Source: Rhizomys pruinosus (lineage: Eukaryota > Chordata > Mammalia > Rodentia > Spalacidae). From it: a stretch of 64,000 nucleotides of DNA. The stretch covers positions 416,326 through 480,325 of the forward strand of contig VZQC01009936.1 of NCBI GenBank assembly GCA_009823505.1. Direction: 5' to 3'. The notes under the pieces are model-generated. The model had not been told where the DNA came from, did not search any database, and saw nothing but the letters and a program-made list of their open reading frames with translations. Position 1 is the first letter of the stretch, and each line of letters opens with the position of its first letter. Shown piece after piece: positions 23,547 through 34,559 of this stretch. The translations under genes and the position numbers were made by a program.

Positions 23547-25340
23547 TATATTGTAAGAGATTTCTGTGGGACAGGAGCACAACACTTTAAATCCAGGCAT
23601 TTTTCCCCCTTTTTCATTTATTTATTTATTTATTTATCTATTTTTTACTGTGTGGCAGTTCCTGCCTTTCATTCAAACAGTCTGTCTTTGGCCAGCTGGG
23701 GACAGTCCTGAGAATTGCAGTACCGTGGAGCTGTGAGCCTTAGTACAAGGGAGAAGAACGTTTAGTGGAAGGCAGCACACAGGTGATATACATTTAAAGG
23801 ACCACCAGAAGGTAAACTTCAGATGACAACTGGCACCAAGACATGGGGCACGGGCATGACATTTCACAAGAAAGAAGGAAAAAAGGTATTTTCACTCTTG
23901 GACTGTCTCTCTCAGCTCAACCTTTCCCTCATGAGTGGGAAAAATTTCTGATTGTTCAGAGTAGGGAAGTAAACAACCCCTGAAAGGAAGGTTCAGGGTA
24001 GAGGCTGGGCTGTCGGCCCATCCCTACAACCCTTTTCATGTGGGATAAGTCTTCAATCTGTCTTTCAGCATCTCTTCTCCAGGGCCAGCCTGTGGTCCAT
24101 CCCCATGACCCCTTTTGTGTGCGATAAGTTTCAAACCCTTTGTTCCTAAGTGTTTCTCTACTCGCTAGTACTTCCTTTCCTTCTCTATCATGGGAAACAA
24201 GCAGGCATGCCAAAGGGACCCACAAATTAAAAAAATAAAATAAAGACACTCCTTAAGAGTTGAGGAGTTAAAATCTCCATGTGGGAAGCTGCCTCCTTTT
24301 GGAGTGAAACTCTTAATATAGCCCTGTGGATGTCCTCTGCAGATTTATGGGATCCAAAATCTTGGACCCATATTACACAGGATGCTAGGCAGTGAGAAGG
24401 GCAAGGCCTGCCCTTAACTTGAACGTTCTTGCCATTCTTAGCCACAGTGAGACAATATCTGGGCCCCTCCCATCAGGGCAAGCCAGGCTGGGATTCTAAC
24501 AAAAATAATTTCTCAGGAAAGAAAAACATTGCTTTGGTTGCCAGCATGGACCAGGATCAAGTGCGCACAACTACAAACCCCAGAATTCTTAGATCCTGCC
24601 TTGGCCATTTTAACTTCTCTTTTAACACTCTAAGTCAGCAGACTACAATTCCTAGAATGCTTCAGGCTTGTCGCTGGACGGAGAAAAACTTCAGAATGGT
24701 CTGAGTTCTTTCTAAAACAGGTTTCAAAAAAAAAACCACAGAGAAAATGTGCTTTTAAACATTATTGTGGTTTTTTTTCTTATGATACTTGTTCAAAATT
24801 GACTTTAATTGCACTGTTCCTTGCATGTCAATTTTTATCTCAAGATAATATTTTTATAATATGTCCATTCAAAATCTATTAAGTTAAATCCCATCTCAAG
24901 CATGCTTATTAATAAGTTTCTAAATCTAATACATGGGTACCCAAAGCATCTTTAAATAAATTGTGCATAATTAATCAATTGAGAAGTCCTAGGCAGTTCA
25001 AAGTCAATTAATTAAAAGGATCCTAAACAATTCTAAAGTCAATTAATTAAAAATGTCCTAGACAATTTTGGAATCTTTCAGATTTGTTTTCACCTTTTTA
25101 AAATTCACGGCTTCGGGACCATGTGGTTTATAATCTACCACTGAACTGAAATAACAAGTCATCTCAATTCATGTTTGTGTTTCCCTACCTAAAATTAACA
25201 CCATTTTTTTTTATTTTCAGCATCCTGAAACCAAGACAAGACAGCTTTGTTTGGAGATTTTCAAGCCAGCTTGTTCTAACTAAAAGCGAAAGCTAATAAA
25301 TGTTCTTTAGCAACTATTGGTCATTTTAAAATATTCTAAA
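23542..25340. other. Unrecognised DNA with short internal repeats
   Basis: Includes a TTTA run (about 23615-23637), two similar blocks near 24017 and 24093 (catccctacaaccctttt-like, about 76 bp apart), and a degenerate repeat with caattaattaaaa at 24986-25071. It could be part of a degraded endogenous retrovirus, but no gene remnant is visible. Confidence 0.4.
24986..25071. repeat. Degenerate short tandem repeat, about 34 bp
   Basis: Two copies of gtcctaggcagttcaaagtc then aattaattaaaa, with a partial third starting gtcctagacaatt near 25055. Confidence 0.7.
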
Positions 25341-25540
25341 ACTAAGATTAAACATTTTTTCCAATTAATTTGTAATTTTACTACTTACATAAATTTAGTG
25401 TTCAAATTCAGTAAAGACTAACTCTACAACTAAGATTAACCTTGTTTCTCCAATTAACTTGTGATTTTAATGCTTACATAAATTTAGTGTTTAAATTCAG
25501 TAAAAGCTAACTCTACAACCAAGGTTGACTTTTTTCCCCT
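25341..25540. repeat. 88-bp minisatellite, 2.3 copies
   Basis: Unit starts at 25341, 25429 and 25518 (actaagatta / actaagatta / accaaggttg). Shared internal marks include cttacataaatttagtgtt and attcagtaaa. The third copy is partial. Confidence 0.88.
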
Positions 25541-26871
25541 AACTCAGGTCTTCCAGTATATTTAAACAGCTAATAAATAAATTGATTTATTAAGGGTAAA
25601 TATAAATTTACACATGTGATAGTTCAAAGTCTTATTGAGTATGTACTGTCATCTGCTAGTTATGATCCACCAACACCTAATAGGAATCTGTAAAACCCAT
25701 TCTATGAAATTTCTACCTTAATGTATCTAAGGGTTGTAATATATAAACATTAAAATTATATATATATATATATATATATATTTTTATCTCTTCAGGACTA
25801 CAATCAGTTGTAAATCAGGTAATATCATAATTAAGATCCACAATGTATGTTTATTCAAGGTTTTAATAACCTTTATTTTTTACTTTATGCTCAAAATTTA
25901 TTCAACTTATATAATGGCATAAGCTAATTACTTATATTGTTTAAAAGTTCGCGGTTCTCTAATACTATTGACATAAAAGATTTTGGTCACACTTAAAATT
26001 CATGTGAACGTACACAGTTGTTATATTATATTATTATATATATTTATATTATAAATAGCTCTATCTATATCTATATTTATAAATTATATTATATATATTA
26101 GTTTTATATGTATATATATATTATTACAACATCACTTGGTAAAATATGATGGTATTGAAATATTCTTCAGAGGAATGATGTAATTTCAAATTCACAGAAA
26201 TTCTGGGATATGACTTTCCAATATAACCTTGACAACCTCAGTTTATTGTTCTATCGCCAAACAGATAATGAGTGAATGTGGGTATGCTTGAAAATTATCA
26301 TATCAAAGTTCTGAATGATAGAGCCCTACCTTCTCATTGAATATAGGGAAGACTAGGAAATAAGCTTCCAAATGTGCCTGAGGAATGGAAGGGCAAGACT
26401 GTCTGATAAGATTAGGGCAGATTGTAGCTTGCAGTCCCCTAACTAAAGCTGGGAAAAACTAGTTTGAATAAGAAAGTTATGAGTGGGGGTTTACTGGAGA
26501 GTACCATTCCAAGGACATCTCCAGACAGAAATCGAGACTGTTCTAGCAGCATAGTTTCAGGGCATCAAAGTTCCAAGACATATTGGGTGAATGAGGGTGC
26601 TCTAGTGTGGGGCCACTATGGAACACTAAATTTATTCAGGTAATTATAATTTTGGCACAGTATTGCCACACTAAATCTATTTTAACTTCTTAAGATTTTC
26701 AGATAATTATGAGTATCGAGTCTACATTTTATCAGTGCACAGTCCTAGAAAGTAAATTTTAGTAGTCTTAACTATTTTAATTTTCAAGTTAACTAAATCA
26801 TGAATGACTACATCAGAGTCCTGCTTTAGTCATTTTAGTGTCAATTCCTTTAAAAAAATAAGCCATATTAT
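25541..26871. other. AT-rich DNA with TA tracts
   Basis: Contains (TA)n at 25757-25784 and an imperfect TA/TAT tract at 26020-26124. No gene or repeat family recognised in the rest. Confidence 0.45.
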
Positions 26872-26940
26872 AATATATATATATATATGATTTTTTATAT
26901 ATATACATTATATATATATAGATATATATATATATATTTA
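26872..26940. repeat. (TA)n tract
   Basis: Imperfect TA dinucleotide tract ending where the antisense B1 tail begins. Confidence 0.9.
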
Positions 26941-26944
26941 GGTG

Positions 26945-27092
26945 TGTTTTTTGAGACAGGGTCCCCCTATAGCCCCCAGCTGTCCTGGAACTCACTCTGT
27001 AGACCAGGCTGGCCTTGAAACTCACAAAGCATCCGCTTGCCTCTGTTGCCTCCCAGTGCTAGGATTAAAGGCATGGCGCCACCACGCCCGTC
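26945..27092 (-). mobile_element. B1 SINE
   Basis: Antisense B1: ttttttgagacagggtcccc, ctgtagaccaggctggcc, gctaggattaaaggcatgg. Several one-base insertions (cttgaaactc, ctgttgcctcc, catggcgcc) mark it as degenerate. Confidence 0.92.
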
Positions 27093-27300
27093 TTATAAAA
27101 ATAGCCTTATATTTTAGAGGAAATTTAGATTCACAGTAAATTTGAGCTGATAAAGATTCCAAATTTGCCTCCTGCCTACACAGATTGGTGGTCTTGCTAA
27201 TCATCAGCCTCTCCCAGCATCATGACACATTTGTTACAACTGACAAACGTGCACTGACACAACATTATCATCCCAAGACCACAGTTTAGTGTTTACACTT
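27093..27300. other. No recognised feature
   Basis: Short unassigned spacer between a B1 and a B2. Confidence 0.35.
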
Positions 27301-27315
27301 GCTTCTTGCACTTCT

Positions 27316-27567
27316 TTTTTTTTTTTAATTTTTTATTTATTTCTGTATGTGTAATGAATTGTACTGTCTGCATGCAGGTCTGTGCACCCGTGTCGGTGCA
27401 ATGCCGCGGAAGTCAGAAGAGGTGTCGGATTCCCCTGGAACTTGGAGTTCTCCTGGAATTGGAGTTCGGGACATCTGCGGTCCGCCCATGTCGCGTGCGG
27501 GGATCGAACCCGGGTCCTCTGCAAGAGCGGTCAGTGCTCTCAACCGCTAGGCCATCTCTCCAGCCCC
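27316..27567 (-). mobile_element. B2 SINE, young
   Basis: Full-length antisense B2 with poly(T) at the left, a body retaining many CpG sites, and an intact tRNA-like head at the right (gcggtcagtgctctcaaccg, ctctccagccc). The perfect 15-bp duplication gcttcttgcacttct at 27301-27315 and 27568-27582 shows recent insertion. An extra gaattggagttc block duplicates part of the body. Confidence 0.96.
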
Positions 27568-27582
27568 GCTTCTTGCACTTCT

Positions 27583-28756
27583 AATTGGCATTTCTACTTC
27601 CTACTTCCCAGGATTTAATAAATGTCTGAAATTGCATAACACTTGTTTAATTAAATGTAAATACTGTCACTGATGTGGGTTAGGTCAAATAATAAATGCT
27701 CAGTCTTTTTTGTGTTTCCTTCAAGGAAGTAACCTAAAATTAAGATAATTTTCTATTCTAACAGAAATTACTGCATAAAGTGTGCCCCTTTGTTCTCATT
27801 TATAGTTTCTTTCTTTGTTGTTTCTATTTAAGAGTCACAGAACAGGTGAAAAGAAATATTCATATATGACTAACCTTCACACTAGCAAAGATGCCTTTAA
27901 GAGTATTCTTTTCATAACAATATGGATCATATCAAACAATGAAAGGGACTTAGCAATGTACTGTACATATTTGAATAAAGAAATGGCCCTTTCCCCCTTT
28001 TTAATTTGAGACTGGTATGAATTACTGGGTTCTATGTTTACTTGGTAAATACGGGGCTGTGGGGGGAAGTAATGGTACTACCAGGAAATCTCACAAACAG
28101 GGAGTTTGAGAATTGTGGAACTTCACTTTTGACATGAATTTGAGCCATTTTATCAAAACCTTAGACTTTATTTCAAATTATAAAGGATTAATGTTTTTGA
28201 ATGCCTGGAATTTCTTATTTAAAGTTCATAGGCCTGGGCATCTTTTCAGAACTATTCATTCACAATTTTGGAAAGTGAATTAGGGTTCAAGAAAGCACAT
28301 TTTACATAACTTGCAAGTGGTGTTTGCATGCTAAAGCCTCACTGGCTTCTAGAGATAAGTTTTAAGACTCCAACTTCAAATTAATTGTGGGTTGAAGAAT
28401 ATTGATGGAAACTTAGAAACATCTTCTGACAGCCAAGCAATAAGCCAATGTCAGATATACTAGGAAACTCCAAGCCTACCATGTCCTGACTGTAAATGGC
28501 TCATCCCAAAGGTCACTGTCCTTTTCATTGGAACTCACTCTAGAAAACATGCCAACATTTTCTAATTCAAATTGCAAAATGGAATATGCTAATGTTAGAA
28601 ACTGAAAATTTTGTATGTAATATTTCTATTGTAAGAAGAACCCAAGTTAAAAGAATTCTGCATGGCATTTCCTGGATGATCTGACAAGTCTGGAGAACAC
28701 ATGAATCCTAGACTTTTTAGTCCTGTCCATGTATCTTTCTCTGGTGAACAGCATAC
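27583..28756. other. No recognised feature
   Basis: About 1.2 kb of AT-rich DNA with no gene or repeat assigned. Confidence 0.4.
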
Positions 28757-28762
28757 AGAAGC

Positions 28763-29156
28763 TGATGGAGCCCACCTGGCTATCCAGGTCAAGATGGCCA
28801 GAGGGGAGGTAGAGGAGGAGGGACCTGGCTTGTTTGCCAAAACCTCTGGTTGGGAAAAATAAGGACAAGTGGCATGAGTTACAATTGTCAGCCTTGTATG
28901 CCAATCCGCCCCAGAGGGTCACAGGGGCTGCAAGAGCATTGGTCATTTGCTTTTGGGCCTAAATGCCTTTTGTGACTGCTTTGCATATAAGTCACTGCCC
29001 TGCTTGCAATAAATGAGAACCTGCTAGGCTGGACTTCCCGCTGTGTCTGAGTGTCTCCGGGAACTGAGGAGGTGGGGAATGGGCAAGCAGCAAGCAGCGC
29101 TCTTACCTTTCCTCAGCCCAGTTGGTTCCAGGACAGGACCCGACTAAGACCCGACA
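28763..29156 (+). mobile_element. Solo LTR, ERV class II (ERVK) type
   Basis: A 394-bp LTR with TG...CA ends, flanked by the 6-bp duplication agaagc at 28757-28762 and 29157-29162. A 6-bp duplication is typical of betaretrovirus-like elements such as IAP relatives. No internal genes remain. The minus-strand 99-codon frame over it is coincidental. Confidence 0.87.
28984..29013 (+). promoter_or_regulatory. LTR TATA-like box and poly(A) signal
   Basis: catataag at 28984-28991 followed 24 bp later by AATAAA at 29008-29013, a compact R region as in many class II LTRs. Confidence 0.65.
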
Positions 29157-29267
29157 AGAAGCTACATGAAGGCCATGAAATAATTCACTGAAATTGACTA
29201 ATCTTTTTAACAGCAGGAAAGCAAAACCTCTCTGTCCTCTTTCAGATCTTATTTTATTTATTATCAT

Positions 29268-29385
29268 TTTTGACAAGGTCTCCTTAGGTCCAACCCTCCT
29301 GGAACTCACTATGTAGACCAGGCTGGCCCCACCTCACAAAGATCTGGCTGCCTTTGCCTCTTGATTCCTGGGATTAAATAAACAC
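29268..29385 (-). mobile_element. B1 SINE, diverged
   Basis: Antisense B1 blocks: gacaaggtctccttagg, ggaactcactatgtagaccaggctggc, gggattaaa. Internal deletions are present. Confidence 0.82.
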
Positions 29386-29884
29386 TCTACTAGGCCTGCT
29401 GTTTCAGGTCTTCTGAGTGTCATTTGTCTGCTGAACTGTTTTGAAGACACTTGAGTAGAAAGTGGCTTTGTCTCAAGAACTGATGGTTCAGAGAAAAAGA
29501 CGAAAACTTTACTCTCACATTGCTCTAAAAGAATACTCAAAAATCTCTTTCAGAAAATAAAAAAAATGTAAACACATGGAATACAGAATTTTCACAAAAT
29601 TGCAGTAGTAAACATCCTTTAAGCCATAAAAGTTTCAGTAAGATGTCCAGTGGTAGGGACTGTGCCCTGAAGCCCAGCTTCAGAAAAGCCAAGGCCACCA
29701 CAGATGCTGAGTCTGTGAATATGCTACATGTCACAAACAGAATACAGAGACAGGAATGGGCTTACTGTAATTATTACCTCTGTTGTTTAGAGCAGCCTCT
29801 TTTCTTTTTGTTTCTTTTCCCCACTGGCTGTTATTTTATATTTTTATCTTGTATTTTTCTAGATAAATAGTGAATTCTTTTTTA
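29386..29884. other. No recognised feature
   Basis: Unassigned sequence, nothing recognised. Confidence 0.35.
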
Positions 29885-30420
29885 GCCAATTTTTTGTTGA
29901 AGCTTTGTGCATTTCATACAATATTTCCCAATCAAACCTAGATCCATTTCCCCTTCTTTACCCCCCACCTCACCAGAGCTCATGCATTCTGCCATATGTA
30001 ATTTTCATCTTTTTCTCCCAGTCTCTTTTAAAATTTTCAACGCAGAAGTTTGCTGTTTCAGGCAGAAGTTCAAGATTTTAGTGTTTCAGTCAGTTCTTTG
30101 ACCCAGTCTTTTTGTTTTTTGTTGTTCCTTCCAATTTGCATCACTCCAAACTATGCATATATGCATGCCACACATATATCAATATTACAATGTCATAAGT
30201 TTTAGCATCTTCAGCTTATGATTTCTTTATTGTTTTTCTTTATTAGGCCGAAAGATGTCATGTTTTCCTTAAGGAAGTGTTTGAAGGCTCCTCCTTGGCA
30301 AGCCCGAACAACCATCAGTCCTGCCCTTGTGCTCCATACTGAGGTCTTCCCTTCCCGTGGTCACCAAATGAAGTCCAGTATAATACCACATCCTATCTTG
30401 GTCTTGCTGTACTGAACAGG
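29885..30420 (-). mobile_element. L1 3'-end segment, antisense (copy A)
   Basis: The left end (gctttgtgcatttcatacaat...catgcattctgccata) matches the L1 3' ends at 30421, 39586 and 55218. It continues into a block (30243-30415) shared with 31082-31250. No poly(T) remains, so it is an older copy. Confidence 0.6.
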
Positions 30421-30930
30421 TTCTTTTTTTTAATTTTTCTTATTTATTGATGTTTGGGTATTTCATACATCATTTTTCAATTCAGTTCAGGCATATTCCC
30501 CTTTCCCTTCCCCCCACCCCACCCTACCCCATCCCAGATCAAGCATTCTGCCATAACTATCCTGCATCTTTCTCTCAGTCTTTTTTTATGTTTAGGGATT
30601 CACATTTTCCTCCATTAATTTTATATTACTCTACAATATGGATACATACTCTCCACCCATATATAGTAATGACAGAGTCTGAAAATAATTGGTGGGTGAA
30701 TTCTAGAGCCCATTGAGAGACTCACATTATAACAACATAGTTGCTTTCAGATAAACAGAAATATAACCATAATATCATTCAGCTTGCCTTTGTCAGGGGA
30801 ATTTGGTGTTAACATCCACAAATGAGGGAAACCATTCTCTGTCTTTTTGGGACTGTGTTACTTCACTCAGCATAATGGCTTCAAGCTCCATCCATTTACC
30901 TGCAAAGTTCATAATGCCATCTTTCTTTTT
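30421..30930 (-). mobile_element. L1 3'UTR and ORF2 end, antisense (copy B)
   Basis: Begins with poly(T) at 30424, then tatttattgatg, a C-rich ccttccccccaccccacc tract and cattctgccataac. It then enters the antisense ORF2 end (gggactgtgttacttcactcagcataatgg near 30847). It is truncated at its 5' end near 30930. Confidence 0.8.
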
Positions 30931-31740
30931 TCTTCATTTTTTTCTTTCAATTCTTTTATTGTTCTCTCCAACTTGTATTGCTACAGTATATATACATATA
31001 TATACATAGATATATATATTATATACACATAAATATATATATATATACATACACATATCACTTAAATTGTAGGATTTTTTTTCCTAAGAGACGTCATGTT
31101 TTCCTTAAGGAAGTGCTCGAAGGTTCCTCCTTGGCAATCCCAAACAACTATCAATCCTGCACCTTTGCTCCACATGGGGGTCTTTCCCTTCCATGGTCCC
31201 CCAAATGAAGTCCAGTAAGCACTTGTCCTGTCTTGATCTCCCTGCACTGGCCTCCATGATAGAGCCCAGGTAGTCCAACAATGGCAGTCTATATTCTGAA
31301 AAGGCTGACATCCCCTTAACTGTTTAGTCCACAAGCTGGGTATCTCAGTAGTCCCCATCTGGCATTGAAGGTTTGGAGGATTCTTGGAGAGACATGAGTC
31401 CTCAATCCATATTGGAAGGTTACAAAGTTGTGTCTCATGTCTTTGAGGAGTGCCAAAAGTGGTGACAGTCACAGAGTTGATGCACTTGCCAGTAAGAATT
31501 GAAGACAGGCCAAACAATATTCTCTCTTTTTTCTTTTTGTCTCTTTACTAAGATCTCAAGTTCTATGTCTGCAGTACAGTTTCTCTAGTCTTACTGATTA
31601 TTTATATCTGGTTGTAATTTTGTTTTGGATGCTTAAGGCCACACAATTAGCCCAGATTAACCAAGGCTTTTGTTTTCTCAAGGTCAGTTGAGGATCTGGT
31701 CCTCAGGGGTCTCTCAGGGTATTTTTATTGGGGGTGGGGT
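30931..31740 (-). mobile_element. L1-associated 3' segment, antisense (copy C)
   Basis: Contains a (TA)n tract at 30986-31060 and the block 31082-31250 that duplicates 30243-30415, then unique-looking continuation. The 151-codon minus-strand frame at 31062-31517 lies entirely inside this repeat and shows no known domain. Confidence 0.5.
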
Positions 31741-31999
31741 GGAGGAGGGTGGGAGCTCCTTGCTCCTTTCAGCTTATCATTTACCAGTTCCACCCACTCA
31801 AGGACAAAATCAGGTCTTAATAGACCAGGTTTCCTTTTCTGAATCATGAGCAGAATTTCCTCCTTATAGACTGGCCTGCAGTCCCATTAATGGCTCTCTA
31901 AGACCTCCCTGAACAGAAAGACTGGTGACCCACATTTGCAGGACATTTCAAGAGATGCCCCCATGCATAATCCCCTAAGATTTAGTTCCTTGCCCTCAG
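31741..31999. other. No recognised feature
   Basis: Unassigned, with a G-rich patch at 31728-31752. Confidence 0.35.
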
Positions 32000-32103
32000 G
32001 CTCTTTTTCTATAGCTCAAGCTAGACTACCACTCATTATTTGACCCAGGCTGGCCTTGAACTCACAGCTTCAGCCTCCCAAATGCTAGGATTGTAAGCAT
32101 GCA
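32000..32103 (-). mobile_element. Old B1 SINE fragment
   Basis: Antisense B1 remnant with gacccaggctggccttgaactcacag and cctcccaaatgctaggatt, lacking much of its right monomer. Confidence 0.75.
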
Positions 32104-32115
32104 ACATCATTTCTT

Positions 32116-32275
32116 TTTTTTTGGGAGGGGGTCTTTTTGAGACAGGGTCTCCCTGTAGCCTCAGCTGGCCTAGAACTTGCTCTGTAGGCCAGGCTGGCCT
32201 TGAACTCACTGAGATCAGCCTGCTTCTGCCTCTCAAGTGCTAGGATTAACAGTGTGCACCACCACACCCGGCACG
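32116..32275 (-). mobile_element. B1 SINE
   Basis: Antisense B1 with poly(T), gagacagggtctccctgtag, ctgtaggccaggctggcc and accacacccggc. The 12-bp duplication acatcatttctt/acaccatttctt lies at 32104-32115 and 32276-32287. It inserted at the end of the older B1. Confidence 0.93.
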
Positions 32276-32287
32276 ACACCATTTCTT

Positions 32288-33085
32288 ATCATTATACTCA
32301 AAGGTCAGTGTTGTATTTATAACTCAAATTCTCAGTAAAATTCTTTTAAACACATATTTATGTTGGCTTTTGCTTTGAATGTATTTTGTGCTGCCCCCAA
32401 ACTACCTTGCTGTCCTGTCTCCAGTCTTTCTTTGGGTCATAGTGGAACATTGATAATCATCAAGGTGATAGATAGAATAAAATAACAGTACTTATATGGA
32501 AAAGCACACACCCACAGCAATTAGAACAGATTAAATATCAGGTTCTGTGCTTACTAATTTACCTACATCATTTTGTTACATTATTAACAAAGATATCTTA
32601 ATTTTATAAATTAACAAAATTCCATTGTTTAAAATTAATTTTAATACTTATGAGCTTATTAAACTAATATTTACTGTAACTAGATTTTAAAAACCTTTCA
32701 TTTTTGAAAGAGCACAATTGTGTCAAAAACAACCAGATTTAAGCATTTCATCAATAGATAAAATTATTGACATGTACTTGTATTACATGTATATATTGAT
32801 AAATATACAATATTGGTAAATAAATTCCATTAAGATATACAAAAGAAGTATTATCTGCAAATAAAAGCTAAACTTAAATGTATTAATACTGATCTTCAGT
32901 TTGTCAGGATTTAGACTCACCTAGGAAACACTCCTTGGGACATATCTGTAAGGGTGTTTCCAAAGAGGTTTAACTGAGATGGGAAACTCAGACTGGTGTG
33001 GACCATGCAATTCCATGTGCTGAGATCCCAGACTGCAGAGCAACATCAGGCATCACAAACACATATGAACAGAGACACACGCATG
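32288..33085. other. No recognised feature
   Basis: AT-rich DNA, nothing recognised. Confidence 0.4.
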
Positions 33086-33109
33086 GTGCGTGTGTGTGTG
33101 TGTGTGTGT
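33086..33109. repeat. (GT)n microsatellite
   Basis: Short GT run with one C interruption at 33089. Confidence 0.9.
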
Positions 33110-33129
33110 TACATGTTAAAAGAGCTTAG

Positions 33130-33347
33130 TGCCATGGGATCAGGATTGTAGCTCAGTGGGTACCTAGCAAGTACCAAACTATGCTCCAATCCTAACCTGG
33201 GTATGGTGCTGAATGTCTGCAATCCCAGCACTTTGAAGGTAGAGGCAGGACATTCAAGGTCACAAGTTCAAGTCATTCTTGGCTACATAATGAGTTCGAT
33301 TATAACGCCTGACTATATGAGAGCCTGTTCTAAGAAAAAAAGAAAGG
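33130..33347 (+). mobile_element. B4-type SINE (tRNA/ID head plus B1-like body)
   Basis: A tRNA-like head (ggattgtagctcagtgggtacctagc) is followed by a B1-like part (aatcccagcactttgaaggtagaggcagg, aagaaaaaaag tail). This fusion order defines the rodent B4 family. It is diverged. Confidence 0.75.
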
Positions 33348-34149
33348 CAATGAACCAGCTTAATGCTTGGATGCACGTTCCATAAAACTTTGGGTCAGGA
33401 TCATTCCTCTGTCAGACACTTTCTGGAAATACAAACAGGACTATTAATTTTTGTTTTCCAGTAAAGTTATCCGACTTTTCCTCGTTCTTGAGAGCCAGAG
33501 CTTTACCTTATCACTTATAGTCCTATCCTGTGTCCCTCAGAGCTATCTTGTGGCTTTCTTTCTATTTCTAACAGTACTTTAGAGATACTAGTTTCAAAAT
33601 ACATGGAATGGTCTTTTTGACTGTGGAAAATAATGAAATAGGAGTCTCTGAGAAGCCACAGTCTTCTCACAGAAGACTGTGCTCTTGGGTGTGGCTTGCC
33701 TTCTTCTGGATTATTTTTCCTTCACAGATATACCTGTGATAAATCATCAAAATAATTTCATATTAAATTGGTGTACACAGGGATATAATTGAGCCACTGG
33801 TCTGTTTTTCACATAAAGCCTCTGGTTGTATCCCATTTGCTGGCTTTCCTTCAGGTGCCAGGTGTTGTGGCAGGTCCTCCCTGTTCTCTCTCTTGTGCAC
33901 TGTCACACAAATCTTCAAAAAGGAAAGGTGGAGGTAAAACCTAGGGCATACCTTGTTATGGTTTTAGTTGAAATGTATTTAAACCAAAATGTTTTGCTTA
34001 CTTCATTTAAGAAAATAAACATAAGATGCATAGTTTACTGAAAAATATGCTATTTTGAATTCATGTGCATATGATAGAAATAAACAACATATTTGGATTT
34101 CTTATTTAAAGGGGAATTTTAGATAATTTGTATATTTTTAGCTGTAACA
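33348..34149. other. No recognised feature
   Basis: Unassigned AT-rich DNA. Confidence 0.4.
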
Positions 34150-34232
34150 CTTTCTCTCTGAGGGACCAAGGACCTCCTATTTGGTCAGTATGAACCTCAG
34201 ATTTCTCATCTATAAAATGGAAACAGAAATAG
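34150..34232 (+). mobile_element. MIR SINE fragment
   Basis: cctcagatttctcatctataaaatgg near 34193 matches the conserved part of the ancient MIR element. The copy may continue after the B2 (acctatacaattgttaagag near 34535), which would make it split by that insertion. Confidence 0.5.
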
Positions 34233-34256
34233 GTAAAATAAAAAAAAAAAAAATTG

Positions 34257-34529
34257 TTTTTTTTTTTAATTTTTTTTATTTATTTCTGTATGTGTGGAAT
34301 GTACTGCCTGCATGCAGTCTGTGCACACCCCTTGTCGTGCAAATGGCCTGCGGAGGTCAGCAGAGGTCTTGGATGCCGCCTGGAACTGGAGTTCTCCTGG
34401 AAATTGGAGTTTACAGGACTAGTTCTGCGGGCCGCCATGTGGGTGAGGGGGATCGAACCCGGGTCCTCTGTAAGAGCGGGTTCTAAGAGCAGTCGGTGCT
34501 CTTAAAAACTAGGCCATCTCTCCAACCCC
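34257..34529 (-). mobile_element. B2 SINE
   Basis: Antisense B2 with long poly(T), TTTATTTATTTCTGTATGTG tail and a tRNA-like head. It carries an internal duplication near 34465-34495 (taagagcgggttctaagagcag) in the head. Confidence 0.93.
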
Positions 34530-34559
34530 CTTAACCTATACAATTGTTAAGAGATTGCC

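Noticed and set aside
25341..25540. CRISPR-like array
   Set aside because: The repeats are contiguous 88-bp units without spacers, in a mammalian genome.
31062..31517. 151-codon minus-strand frame
   Set aside because: Lies within a repeated L1-associated segment that also occurs, broken, at 30243-30415.
33130..33200. Free-standing ID element or tRNA gene
   Set aside because: The ID-like head continues into a B1-like part, so B4 explains it better.
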